Notes: generated by a model from the sequence alone, not told the origin. DNA of 64,000 bases from Epinephelus fuscoguttatus (GCF_011397635.1 NC_064753.1:32202322-32266321); one strand, 5' to 3'; positions 33,240 through 48,364 are shown, counted from the first letter of the stretch. A program made the numbers and translations.

Positions 33240-33555
33240 GAAATAAATAGACATTTTAGTCCAACCAATATTGGATTTTTGAGACCTTTACTTGTATTGA
33301 CATTTGGAAGTACAAAAAATCTGATGACACTGCATTGGCCAATGTTTTTTGTGTCGTTTTTTTCAACAGAAAACATATAAAGTAGATCTACATTTTACAG
33401 TTGAAACACCAACAGTGCTCTCTGCTGGAAAAAGTGGGTATGTAAAGCAAACACTGTTTCTATATGACCTCAAACACAGTTTGGCATCTCTGTAAGCTAC
33501 TGTAATTTCTTGTTTCTTATTGTCTGCTATTGGCCTGTATATCAGCCTCTATATA
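33240..33555. repeat. Putative old DNA-transposon fragment
   Basis: CCAACCAATATTGGATTTTT on the left and CTGCTATTGGCCTGTATATC on the right resemble the sequence at 21050-21370. Identity is weak. Confidence 0.35.
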
Positions 33556-34026
33556 GATTGCACACTTATAAAAGCTGTTAACATCTTGCCATTAAAAAAA
33601 AACTATTATTTCATCCATATTTAATTAAATATTCCCAACTAGTTACTGGCCCTTTCTGCATGACAAATATAACAATATACAGTAAATTACCTCTATATTT
33701 TTGCAGGGACTTTGACAAACTTGTTAATTCAGAATTTGAGTCAATTTGCAGGCTTTAATGTTTAGTGGTAGTACACTGGATTCACTGAATGTGTGTTATA
33801 ATTTGTTCAAATGGTCTCTAGGGGGTAGTAGACAACAGGTAGATGTCTGTGTATATGTGCAGGTGAAAAATATATTCCCTTTGCAGGCAGTGCCAGAGTG
33901 TCTGTGTGCTGGACTGTCCTGGTTAACGTTATTGGAAACACATTTAAACACGCTGTATTATCATAAAGGCCCATCTGGACTGGACAGTAGCCATTGACTT
34001 GCCTTGAGTAGCTCCCACATCAGGAA

Positions 34027-34066
34027 ACCGGAAATCAACCCTATAACTTGTTACTGCGCATGCGCA
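34027..34066 (+). promoter_or_regulatory. atp5mc3 promoter: ETS/NRF2 and NRF1 sites
   Basis: ACCGGAAAT (34027-34035) fits an ETS/GABP (NRF2) site. TGCGCATGCGCA (34055-34066) is a perfect palindromic NRF1 site. Both are hallmarks of promoters of nuclear respiratory-chain genes. They lie just upstream of the predicted first exon; no TATA box is evident. Confidence 0.8.
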
Positions 34067-34074
34067 TGTTTCTC

Positions 34075-34099
34075 GTGTCTTCGACCTCTACTCAAACCG
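34075..34099 (+). other. atp5mc3: atp5mc3 noncoding first exon (predicted)
   Basis: A donor ACCG|GTGAGA at 34099/34100 follows the NRF1 site by 33 bases, and a matching acceptor TTTTCACAG precedes 34392, where the exon with the start codon begins. The 5' limit is a guess. Confidence 0.55.
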
Positions 34100-34452
34100 G
34101 TGAGAGCTAACCTTCTCTGTTACAAACTGTGTGTGAGTTAAATATTTAAACGTGACACTTGTGTGCAACTGTGTATCTTTGTAGCTCTGTTATCCGCAGA
34201 CCTGCTCAGCTCATCCTATTTTATTACTAGCTTGTTTTTGGCGACATTTTTCGGGCTGCAGCTAATCTTGACCTTACTTGTGTGCGTCCACGTAACTTTG
34301 CACACTTTGTACTTTCTTGGGTAGCTTACCAGTTGCAGTGTCATGTAACTGTATCTGCTCATTGCTGTTTTCTATGCATTGCTTTTCACAGACAGCAGCC
34401 ACTGTATTAACGCCAGCTCCTTCGGTTGACCTGACCACTAAGTCCCGTCATA

Positions 34453-38072
<3,620 letters not shown>

Positions 38073-38457
38073 ACCAGTTAGGCTCTTGCGGTAAAGGGAT
38101 ACATCACAATGTTAACAAGATTTAGCAGTCTGAGATGCCCTTGAATGGTACGATGATGTCAGCTTGTCGTGCTGCCCATTCTTGTTCACTGGTGTTTCTT
38201 AAAAGATTGTAAACCAACTGTATAAGGAACTCTGGCAAACCCAAATCATTTTTAAATGGTGGTTTTTGCCATATTGTATATTTAATCAAATGTTTTTGTT
38301 AAACATGCAACCAATAACAGAAGTAAAATGTTTCATTCATAATGTGTGTTTGTGCATTTGTAAATGGTAGTGGGACTTTTTTTTGTATGCTGATTTTAGA
38401 TTCAAAGTAGTATTGTGTTTCTCCTGACAGAATGGTAAGGCTAACAGTTATCTACAC

Positions 38458-38764
38458 CAGTGTTTCCCAACTGGTGGGTCATAGTCCAAAAGTGGGTCGC
38501 GAGTCCATTCTGAATGTCAAGTTTGTAGAAAACCCACTTTATTTTGACGTACAGTGAATTTCCGGCACAGAGCTTTTATCTTGAAGTGCTGTTTCTTGCT
38601 GTAGAGTGAGTGACTAATGGACAGCTACTTCACAAAGACAGCACACTAGCTGGATGACATGGCCAAACACAAGTATATCACTGAATATATCAAACTGTGT
38701 AGACCTTGAACTAATGATAAAGGAGAAATATGGACCCTGTGGCTGGACCAGCTGGGAACCACTG
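38458..38764. mobile_element. hAT MITE with perfect 8-bp target-site duplication
   Basis: Termini CAGTGTTTCCCAACTGGT and (minus strand) CAGTGGTTCCCAGCTGGT are inverted repeats. The flanks are perfect duplicates ATCTACAC at 38450-38457 and 38765-38772. No coding capacity. It lies 386 bases after the atp5mc3 stop, possibly within its 3' untranslated region. Confidence 0.9.
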
Positions 38765-38879
38765 ATCTACACAAAATTTTAAATACTGGCTGTGATGCAG
38801 CTTCACAGAATATTTTGTACCTCAACAGTCCCAGTTAATTTACAACACAGCTCAAGCTTTACAATCACACATGGTCTGT

Positions 38880-39480
38880 CTCTATTAGACCTGCAATGAT
38901 GAGACAAATAGTTATCAGATTGACAGAAAATGAATAGTCACTTATTTTCATATTAAATAGTTTTACTTATTTTTTTAGGCAAAAATGCCCAAATCTGACA
39001 CTTCCAGGTTCTCAAATGTGAGAATCATGAATGGATAACTGAACAGGCCTACCGCGCACAGGCCAGGGGCCCAAAGTGTCAGGCGTCCCCTTGGCTTTCA
39101 CCTGCAAAATGTCACTCAGCTTAACACATACTGACCAAGAAGAGACTAAAAACTGACCAGAAAGAGCTGCAAAAAAAAAAACAAACCCACTATATAACCA
39201 CGAAAAGGGGCAAAACAACCACAAATAGACAAAATGTCTACAAAGAAATGTACAACAGACAAAAATGTACATGCATGTACTTCTTTTCTTTGTTTAAATG
39301 TAAAGCATCTTTGAGAGCTGTAAAAGTGCTGTATAAATAAAATGTATTATCATTATCATTATTATTATTATTAAAAAGGAGGCAAAACCACCATAAAGCA
39401 TAGGCTATGTCTTGCTCCTATGTATGAGAGCTGGTGGGGGCTTTGCATAGATGCCCAGAGGCCCAGTGTCTCAATCCGCC
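38880..39480. repeat. Mosaic of transposon fragments
   Basis: From left to right: a hAT-like MITE fragment (GGTTCTCAAATGTGAGAATC), then a repeat with ACTGACCAAGAAGAGAC-type words and end blocks GGGGCCCAAAGTGTC and GAGGCCCAGTGTCTC. The latter is split by an L2-like 3' tail at about 39296-39376 (GCTGTATAAATAAAATG plus ATT repeats). Confidence 0.55.
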
Positions 39481-39830
39481 CATGGTGAAAACTTGCTGCT
39501 TGTCTCAGTTTTCACTTAAATTTAACATTTTTGGATTTACAAATGTTGGTTGAACAAAACACATCTGGTGAGCTCACTTCATACTCTAGGATATTAAAAG
39601 AGGGCCTTTGTCACTGTTTTCTAATGTTTTATATACCAAACGAGAAATGAATCTACAGATTAATTGATAACTAACATAATGGTTAGTTGAAGCAGTGGGC
39701 TCTATCACTATTGAAAGCTTAAGTAACGTTAGATCCAACATATTTGTCAAAATGTAGTTAATCTGACCATTAAATTCTGGCTAGCTAGCTAATGTTAGCT
39801 AAATTTAAATTTAGGCTTCCTGTGTGACCT

Positions 39831-39863
39831 TAGCAGTGTAACGTTAGCAGCGTAACGTTAGCG
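39831..39863 (+). repeat. 14-bp tandem repeat upstream of nsun3
   Basis: Two and a third copies of TAGCAGYGTAACGT, about 350 bases before the nsun3 start codon. It may be promoter sequence, but no known factor site is certain. Confidence 0.6.
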
Positions 39864-40207
39864 TTCCCCACATTTGTCACCAGCAGACCGCGGGCTCTAT
39901 CTTCAATTTTCGTGATTTGTGTCCGTTACCTGCTTGAAATAATTTTGCCAGCACTTTTTAAAGTTAATGGTTTTGTGTTTTTTGTTTTGTTTTGTTTTAT
40001 ACACGAACCAGTAACCGCCAAAATTATGACCCAAGACGCTGCCAAGGAAAAAAAAAATCAGCCGTTGTCAGGTGGAACGAAAGACAGAGCATCTGAGTTG
40101 AAGGGGGACGGATTTAAGTAACGGACATGTACCCGTTGTTAATGAAAGAAATCCAAACAATTGTTAAAATATATTCCGTCTCTTAGACTGTAAATATAGA
40201 TAAGCGG

Positions 40208-40381
40208 ATGTCTAAATACATAATCTCAATACATCGTATTTGCACAGCGAGGAGGCGAATTATCTTAAAAACTGAAAACCCAACGGTTACACCTCTGTGG
40301 TGTTTGTGGTCTGTTACCTGTCACACGGGTCCTGAGGTTGTCTCACAGCTGAAGGAGAAAAAAGGAGCCTCCAATAACCAG
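40208..40381 (+). CDS. nsun3: nsun3 coding exon 1 (predicted)
   Basis: Fifty-eight codons starting MSKYIISIHRICTARRRIIL, an amphipathic Arg-rich stretch suited to mitochondrial import. It ends at CAG|GTAAAT in phase 0, which fits exon 2. No homologous residues confirm it, and a different upstream exon cannot be excluded. Confidence 0.6.
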
Positions 40382-43300
40382 GTAAATAAACACGAGGGGT
40401 TTCTTTAGGAGGGAGTATTGCTTGTAGTTTTATTGTCTCATTGTCTGGTTTTGAATGCTGGCTTTATTAGCAGCCATGCTCCGGCACAGCTCCTGTCAAA
40501 TTACATTTTGCATCTGACGTCAAGCTAGTTTAATAGCCTGTCCTCCACGTTTCAACACCTTGTTTTTACTGTCTCTGCTCACGGTTTGTAAGGACTGTTT
40601 GGCCTGAATATTGTCTGAAAAACCCACAGTAGTTCATAAAAGTTTGGACACTTTTGTTCGTCAGAAGAAGAAGAAGCAGCTCACCTATTTGCCCACTAGA
40701 TGGAGTAGTTTGTGTAACCTGGGGTAATTCAGGTATGCTGTAAATTATTTGGGGTCATAATGTATTTACAGAACTGATAAAAAAAAAAAAAAAAAGTATT
40801 TAAACAACGTACAACTAAAGCCATGCACAGTACTGGGCGTATGCTTTTGAGCTACAAGGAAGTGCTCCAACTCCATTTTGTCTTCTTGTTTGCAGAGTGG
40901 GAATGTGTAGTGTTGTGTAAACGGACATCTGCTGCTTGTGACAACCTCGCACCTAGATTTCATCAAACATCTGATCCATTTTAAAAACCTAACATTCTTC
41001 ATCCAACACAGAGTCACAGTAGACGCGACTGTTCAGTTACAGTATGGACTTGTTATTGCGTAATATTTTAAATAGTATGAACAATAACGTAAAAAATCGC
41101 CTGATAAAGAAAGAACATAATTTTAATATTAGCATCATTGTACTGATAACAGAAGCATGAGAGGTCTTGTTACTTTTCATCGTAGAAATATCGAGCTGCC
41201 ACTGCAACACACAGTAAGCCACTGAGGTAGTGTATTCTTATTAACACCATATGATAATAATAATAACAATAATAGTAATAATGATGATAAAACACTGGAT
41301 GAATATAGGGTTTTTCTGGATACCCAAAGATGCTTTACAGAGATCAAGAACAACAAAACAAAAAAACAAAGATGAAATAATCCATAAGAAGAGAAATGAT
41401 GCAGAGTGGGAGAAGAAGAACAGTTTTTTATTGGTTCTAGGCAGACTGTCACTGGCCAGATATGGTCTCGTCTAAAACCTAGACTTATGTTCCCGATTTT
41501 GAAAAAATCTAGGACAGATCAGGACTGCAACAATTTATTTTTATAGCCAGTATTAAGAAATGGAGATGAAACAAACAAAAAAGGGGAATACTGTACTATA
41601 TTAAAAACTACGGCTGACTGCCTTTCATTTGGCCCAATTGTAATCAATTAGTTAATCTTGTATGACTTATGGAGCTCTCGTGTACATGTCATGTAGCCAT
41701 TTAAACTCTATAACTGCATGTACTTGTCATTTCTGACAGAACAGATTTTACACTCCACCAGGGGTAGCTAGTGTACAAGACAAGGGACAGCAGTTTTTTC
41801 AGCCTGAGTTCAGGAACTTTAAGGGAAAATCCACCTTAAACTAGAATGTATATCTTAATTTTATAGTGGTTTTGGTCAGTAAACTGTTAAGATGGAAGTT
41901 GAAATGTGGAAACTTTAACAGAGTATTTCAACAGGAGATATTTTTGGGATTTGGTCACTTGATGTTTATTGTTGATATTTAGGTCCAAAAGATTTTTTAC
42001 TTGAATTGGACTCAGCTGTAAAAAATTAAGCACTGTCAGAGTCTACTTTAAGGATGCTCCCTAATTTTGGGCTTCTCTAGGATTTGTCTCTAGATAACAT
42101 TTTCACTAAAATCTGTAACAGGCAACAAAAAGGCTCAGAAAAGAAAGATCTTCATGTCAGCCAGTACTGGACCTCTTTGACCAGCAGTACAGTCAGGAAC
42201 TTGGAGACTTGTGGGCACCTGCGAGGTAAATTACTTTCTGAAATAATTATCACAGTGTACACATGGACAGCATTTGTACACTTCCTGCTTTTCTTTTGCA
42301 GAGCGGTGCTTCTGGACCCTCGCTCTTGGCAGTATGGTGTTATGCTCAACCGCTTCAGCGCTGTGACAGGCATCACACAGATTCTTCAATCCCAGGGTTT
42401 TTCCGCATTGCTTCCGCAAACAGATGCCTCAACATCGCTTTGTAATGGCCCCTCAACAGCGTCAAATTCTAAACACCAGGCAGGAAAAGACTCTTTGTTG
42501 CCACCTGGCTGCATCTCCAATTGCCTTCCTAATGCCTCCCATCTGCAACCTGACAGCACCTCTCATGCACTCGGTCAAGACTTTCAATCAGAGCCTTCAC
42601 TCAGTTTGCTCCATCCTACATTGCAATGTTACATCCATCCATATCCGCTGCGGTTTCCCTCTCAGGCTCACAGGCCTGGCCAGCTGAAGCAGTACTACCT
42701 CCTGAATGCTGCCTCCCTGCTTCCAGTGTTGGCTTTGCAAGTCAGAGATGGGGAGAAGGTTTTGGATCTTTGCGCTGCTCCTGGGGGCAAAGCCTTGGCC
42801 ATAATGCAGTGTGCTACCCCAGGTAATAAAAGTATTTTTTGAGGGACTTTGCAAACTTTTGTTTGATTTTACTTCTATAATGCAGATGTTTAAAATAGGG
42901 GCTTTAGTACAGTTTTAAAACAAGGTCGTAGAGGATGAAAGAAGGGTAGTATAACTTACGTTTAACACTGCTGAGTGTATACATCAAGTTATAACTTTGT
43001 GTTGAGTTAAATATTGGGTTTTAGTATTTATAATAATCTTATTTATCAACTCATATAATAAATAAATGCAAATAGTTATACTTTATTAGAGGCACCAAAT
43101 CATGTCTACATTGTGTTACAACTGTAGATTTCTTTTCTTCTAAGATTGGGGTGTTTAGTAGCAAGATCTTTTCACAAAAACATCTTGTTGAATTTTGTTT
43201 TTAAAGCGAAGGTTCAATTTTTTTGTGCAGTGTAATTGTACCGCCAAGGAAGCAAAAAAAAAAAACAGGAAAATGTGCTTCACACACCTAAAAAAAAAAA

Positions 43301-46300
43301 GTCAATATGAGTTTAAGTGTACACTTTATTTAGTATATTTTCACAGCTTTATCTTCCTCTCTGACAGCTCTTTTTGATGGGGAATTGAATTGAAAGTCAA
43401 ACTTATTCACGCTCTTTTAAAAGCCAGAATCCGCTGATAAAAATAATAATCTGACCTCGCTGGATGCAGGAGTTGCTGGTCTACCACTGCCTCAATCACT
43501 TAGTTTGTGCTATTGTGTGACTTTGGTGGTTTAAAAAGGTAAGTTCTGATTCACCAAAGTTACACAATAACACAAATAACGGTACTCCTGTCTGCCTCTC
43601 CAAACTGTGGGCACACTTACTGTCATCTCCAGTAGGTAATAATACACTGACTATGAAATAAACCACTCGTACAACCCTTCTTCAAAAATCTGAACTATCC
43701 TTTTAAATAACCATTGTGTGTTTTGCATGTGAGTTGTTGCAGTTGAATGAAAGGAATATTTTTGTCTGCTGTGAAAAGCCTATTTGCATTGAATACTAAT
43801 AATATGTAATGCTGCCCTGTGTTGTGTTCCAGCACTCCTCTGCTGTAATGAACCAGACCCGCACAGACGGGACTGGCTGGCCAAAACCCTGGAGTCTTTT
43901 CTGCCTCGCTCACTAATCAGCAGAGTGATTGTGTCTGCACAGGATGGACGGTCATTTGGGCAGAGTGAAGCAGGAACATATGACAAGGTGGGGAGAGTCG
44001 TGTTTATGGCAGCATGTGACTGAAATTTTGCTTCAGTGTTCAACAAATTGAGGGCTTTCAAGGCCATGGTTGGAACTGAATGAGAACAACAAGCCTTTGA
44101 ACAGAAGCTAATAAGCCCAGCGGAAGAGAAGAAAACCATTTATACAAAACTGGAGCCAAGGATAGGCAGACAAATGGCTGGGAGGTTTCAAAGGACTCAA
44201 AGTGACTGATAATGGACCAAAATATATAAAAAAAGAAAAGCACAAAATGAAAAGATTGAGAGTAAAGGGCTGTTAACCATAACATTAACTATAAATACAG
44301 TATATCGTTGTAAACATGGTTCTAACTCAAGATGATGGCGAAGTCCACAACAACTATAACGACGACTGTGGGCGATTTGATGAACGATAGAAACCGTGTC
44401 CATTTTCTTAAGCTGCTTACACAGCTGGAGCTTGCACCAAGTGCTTGGCGCCACTGTTTACATCATCAGTGTTGATGCTCACATCCTTACACATCCTTAT
44501 CTTAAGTTAGCGTAATAACTCTTGGTTCTCGGTGTGGACAGCCCTTAAGACAGAGGTGTGAACAAAGGTTGAAAGGCATTAGAGTAGCACAAACGGACTG
44601 CACAGATTTGTGGGAAGATTCTCATCTAAGGTGTAAAGTTTCAGGGCTTATGTGTGAGGAAAATAAAACACTTACTTTGATTACTTCTCAGACCTGCAGT
44701 AGTTGCCTTATCGTCTGCCTTTTCCATCATTAACTATTAACATTTTCCTACTCTTTCCCTTTTGCTTTTTATCTTTGACCCTTCCTGTCTCTCAGTGCCA
44801 TTCCACGCTTGAACTCTTTGACTCAGACTCTGAACTACTCCCTTCCCTCACTCCCTCTGTTGCAGGTTTTAGTCGATGCTCCATGTTCTAATGACAGGAG
44901 CTGGTTGTATTCTAGCAGCAGCCAGCAGGGGGAACACAGACTGAAGGAAAGAGCCAGGCTGCCTGCACTCCAGGCTCAGCTGCTTAGGTAAGTCCAATCC
45001 CCATCATAGAAGACTGTCTGCTATGTGTTGCCCTTGTAGACCTCTCCTGTCTTCCTGAATGTTTTTTATATGTTGGCCAAACTGGTAATGGAACATTCCC
45101 CTGTGCTGTACAGTTATACATAGAATAATGTCAACACTATAGAACAATTCAGCTTGTTAACGTGAATTTCAAAGCAAATAAAAACAACTAGTTAATGGAG
45201 GCTGTATCATACTGTGTGTGGTCAGTACCAGTGTAAAGATAGTAAAATTATTCCCTGTGTTGAGGGAGGAGATGCTTAACAGGTATATATTGTATATTAG
45301 TGGTGACAATTTGTGTGCAGATTAAAGGGACAGTTCACTCCTAAATCCAAAACAAATAGTTTTCCTCTTACCCATATTGCTATTTATCAGTCTAAACCAT
45401 TTTAGCGTGAGTCATCGAGTGTTGGCAATGTTAGCGGTCGAGATGTCTGCCTTCTCTCAATTGTAATGGAACTAGATGGCATTCAACTTGTGGTGCTCCA
45501 AGTGCCAAAACAATACATTTGAAAAACTCAACAGCAGTGTCTCTTTCCACAAATCGTGACCCAGTTACTCAAGATAATCAACAGACCTTGTCGTGCCCAC
45601 TTCCTTCTCCATGGTGATACGGTTGTTGGGTGTAGTTTGGTAGAGTGAGCATTGTTTCTGCATGAAACTGCTCATATCAAGGTCTGTGGATTATCTTAAG
45701 TAACCGAGAATGATGTTGCTGTTGTGTGAGTGTTTCAGACTGTTTTTTTGGGCACTTTGAGCACAACAAGCAGAGTGCTATCTAGTTTATCACACTAGAG
45801 AGAAGGCAGACATCTCTATGGCTGATATCGCAAACAATCTAGATTGATAAATAGCACGAGAGGTAAGAGGAAAAATATGTATTTTTCATTTGGGGGTGAA
45901 CTGTCCCTTTAATATTGTCCAGCTTTGTAGAGTATGTGAAATGCTCATTTAGATTCCTCAGAGTTAAAAGAACACAAAACCAGACATCATCTGTTTTCTT
46001 CCACTCATTCTTCTAACCTGCTGCCTACATTACCCACAATGCAACTCGACTGTTTAGTCAGAGATTCAGGTGTGTTATGCTAGCAGCAGATAAAGTAGCC
46101 TCTAGCCGCTGGTCACAGCAGAGATAATCACCAGGCTACAGAGATCTTTCTCACCCCTCACAGAGAAGTTTATGTCAGTGTCAAACTTGTAGTCTTCATC
46201 CCCTACCAACACTGACTCAAGTGACATCACTTGAGGCAATTTATCACCCTTCACACAGCTCCCTCTGGAGCCACAAAAGGCTTTATACAGCTTTTTTTCA

Positions 46301-46750
46301 CATATGCAATAGAACTCCCAGAGACCTGTAAACAGACTGTGATGTGCAAAATTGATGGAGCTCTCTTTTAATGTCCCTTGTCATGAAGTGCATTATTTGT
46401 CTACACTTTCCAGGTCTGCACTGTCAGCAGTGCGTCCAGGGGGCGTTGTGGTCTATTCAACTTGCACTCTGTCCAGCTCTGAGAACTGTGCTGTGGTTGA
46501 GACTGTGCTGAATGACTGTCCTGAGGCTGTACCCGAAGACCTTTGGGATGAGATTGCCAGTCCTTTATCAAAATACTTTACATTTAGTCCTGCTCACCCT
46601 GGTCATGGACAGACACCTCAAAAGCCATCCCTGCAGCCACAGAATGGCACTTCGTCCTCTTATCATCACAGACTTGGCATTTTAGTGGTCCCTCAGCCTG
46701 GCAAGACCTGGGGACCCATGTTTTTGTCTCGGATTAGAAGAAGGAAATAG
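40208..46750 (+). CDS. nsun3: NSUN3, mitochondrial tRNA-Met cytosine-5 methyltransferase
   Basis: Uses S-adenosylmethionine to methylate C34 of mitochondrial tRNA-Met in the matrix, the first step to 5-formylcytidine needed to read non-AUG Met codons (family knowledge). Exons: 40208-40381, 42122-42225, 42302-42822, 43833-43987, 44866-44987, 46414-46750; 1413 bases, 470 residues plus TAG. Phases join throughout. FDQQYSQELGDLW, SWQYGVMLNRF and YYLLNAASLLPVLAL match NSUN3 rather than NSUN4. The SAM-binding LDLCAAPGGK is at 247-256; the motif IV Cys is in DAPCSND (about C325) and the catalytic Cys in YSTCTL (about C376). The human enzyme has 340 residues; the surplus is an Arg-rich N-terminal stretch that could be an import signal and a Ser/Pro/Asn-rich insert at about residues 133-215. 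Exon 1 rests on an open frame, a consensus donor and phase fit only, so the start is the weak point. Confidence 0.93.
42122..42225 (+). CDS. nsun3: nsun3 coding exon 2
   Basis: Begins after CTGTAACAG and encodes a basic run, then PVLDLFDQQYSQELGDLWAP. An in-frame stop just before the acceptor and the absence of a Met show that an upstream exon must exist. The longer reading frame seen across here is in another frame. Confidence 0.85.
42302..42822 (+). CDS. nsun3: nsun3 coding exon 3
   Basis: The largest exon. SWQYGVMLNRF, the long low-complexity insert, then YYLLNAASLLPVLALQVRDG and the SAM motif. Ends CCCCAG|GTAATA. Confidence 0.95.
43502..43580. repeat. Hairpin in nsun3 intron
   Basis: TTTGTGCTATTGTGTGACTT and, about 35 bases on, AAGTTACACAATAACACAAA pair as imperfect arms of about 30 bases. 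Probably the core of a decayed MITE spanning roughly 43370-43690. Confidence 0.6.
43833..43987 (+). CDS. nsun3: nsun3 coding exon 4
   Basis: LLCCNEPDPHRRDWLAKTLE, ending SEAGTYDK in phase 0. Carries the second SAM-contact segment (NE..). Confidence 0.94.
44866..44987 (+). CDS. nsun3: nsun3 coding exon 5
   Basis: VLVDAPCSNDRSWLYSSSSQ, with the motif IV cysteine that releases product. Ends in phase 2 (CTTAG|GTAAGT). Confidence 0.95.
45322..45912. mobile_element. TTAA-flanked foldback MITE in nsun3 intron
   Basis: It starts TTAAAGGGACAGTTCACTCC and ends GGGGGTGAACTGTCCCTTTAA, clear inverted termini with TTAA at both edges. The interior is also palindromic (GATGTCTGCCTTCTCTC against GAGAGAAGGCAGACATC). 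Resembles Angel/Kolobok-type fish MITEs. No coding capacity. Confidence 0.85.
46414..46750 (+). CDS. nsun3: nsun3 coding exon 6 and stop
   Basis: SALSAVRPGGVVVYSTCTLS with the catalytic Cys, then the C-terminal LGILVVPQPGKTWGPMFLSR and TAG. A polyadenylation signal AATAAA is at 47126-47131. Confidence 0.96.
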
Positions 46751-47125
46751 TGTGTGGATCCTCCTGTGCAGAAAAGATATGTGGAAACAAATGGCTAAAC
46801 ATGCATGTTTCTTTTGTCGGACTTTTGTTACTCGTGGGTTTTTGAAGATGCAAGTGGAAGTTGCTTGTATCTCAATCACACAAACTGGCAAACAGACTAA
46901 TTCACATTTAGCACATTGAAAACTCTACACAGTGCCAACCACTGATGGGCGGACTGATCCGAGTTGATACATTTAAATGTATCGAGCCTTTTTAACCTTT
47001 CCAGTTTTTGCAAAATATGGTGTCAGTTTCTCAGTGACACCCCATTACAGTACATGCACGTTCGACAGTTGGTGCTGCCTGCTCCACAAAGTCTCTGTTC
47101 AGTTCATTATCAGTCATCATGTATT

Positions 47126-47131
47126 AATAAA
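47126..47131 (+). terminator. nsun3 polyadenylation signal
   Basis: AATAAA 376 bases after the nsun3 stop, the first canonical signal in the 3' untranslated region. Confidence 0.7.
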
Positions 47132-47309
47132 GATCAAATATTCATTTTAATGCATTGATTCAGCGTCCCACTGGTGCGTAGGTAGGCCATGCAAGCTCAC
47201 GATCTGCAGTTCTTTTGGGAGGCACGTAGCACACGTCCCACTTACCTCCGCGGTCTTGTGCTGGATTCATGTGTTGTCGGAATAATCTGAAAAAGTAGTT
47301 ATTTATTCA

Positions 47310-47569
47310 TTTTCTGTAACCGCTTATCCTCGCAGGGTGGTAGTGTGCAAGAGGCTGACACATAGAGACAACCGTTCACACTCATATTCACACCTACGGG
47401 CAATTTAGAGTCACCGAGTAAACTAACCTGCATGTCTCTGGACTGTGGGAGGAAGCCGGAGTACTCTGAGAAAACCCCAATGACATGGGCGGCTGGCCGG
47501 TGGATTCGAAACCAGAACCCTCTTGCTGTGAAGCATCAGGCCTGACGACTACACCGCCATGCTGTCCTT
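47310..47569 (-). repeat. tRNA-derived SINE copy, minus strand
   Basis: Reverse-oriented copy of the 5931-6311 family: ACCGCTTATCCTCGCAGGG at the left, TTTAGAGTCACC and GGACTGTGGGAGGAAGC inside, and a tRNA-like head at the right (GACTACACCGCCATGCTG). The central GTCCAGGGTGTACCC part is missing. Confidence 0.82.
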
Positions 47570-48364
47570 GAAAAAGTAGTTCCTAATTTTATTTCATGGC
47601 TCACTTGATCTGCTTCCTGCTCTTAGTTATCATTGTGTTTCAACACTCTGAACAATAAAACACAACACATCTACACTTTGTAACGTCCGTGCTGTTTCCA
47701 TATTACAACATAAAGCTCATCAACACATTGAAGTTGGAAGAACAACCATCTGAGGAGCATGTGAAAGCACAGTTGGCCTTGGCCGAGGTCTCGACTTGAG
47801 TCTGATTCAATCGGTCCTCGCTCGTTCATTCAGTGCCATTGCTGCACTATGATACAACACCTTATGGATTCATGAGCACTTGAAAGTTCGACAGGCTGAC
47901 CCGGTACATTTGCAATACAAAAAAAATTAATTAGTTCATTTCCGCCCACCTCTAGTGCCAGCCTGTGCTACTTATAGAGGAGGAAATTAACAGTAGCAGC
48001 AGTTAATACAGGTAGATGTGAGCGTGTCAATGTCTCCACATGCAGGCAGAGATGATACATTTACTGCCCCAAAGTGACACAAAGAAAAATCAGTAACTGC
48101 AAGTTCAGTTGTTTTCTTTTAGCCTCTGCAACCCAACTCCTTTTTATTTATTCTTTATTGTTATTATTTATTGTTTTTGGCGACTATGGAAAGTACTGAC
48201 ACTGCAGATGGGCAACGAGGTGATATCGACTGAGCATGATCTTTAAGTGCCTCACATTAATAACTCTGTGTCCTCGTCGTATAATAAAATTGATAATACT
48301 ATAAGACTGCGATATTCTACAATGTAAGATTGCAATATTAAAAATTCATTCACTGTTTATTCTA

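Larger units (their letters stand above)
30731..34020. other. Divergent intergenic region rrad - atp5mc3
   Basis: About 3.3 kb with no gene seen. It holds a LINE/SINE 3' terminus at 32323-32382 and a possible old transposon at 33240-33555; the rest is AT-rich and unassigned. The 350 bases next to rrad are GC-richer and are likely promoter-proximal. Confidence 0.5.

Noticed and set aside
42084-42301. Reading frame MSLDNIFTKICNRQQ as the nsun3 N-terminus
   Set aside because: It crosses a good donor at 42225/42226 in the wrong frame; the frame giving FDQQYSQELGDLW matches the family and joins exon 3 in phase.
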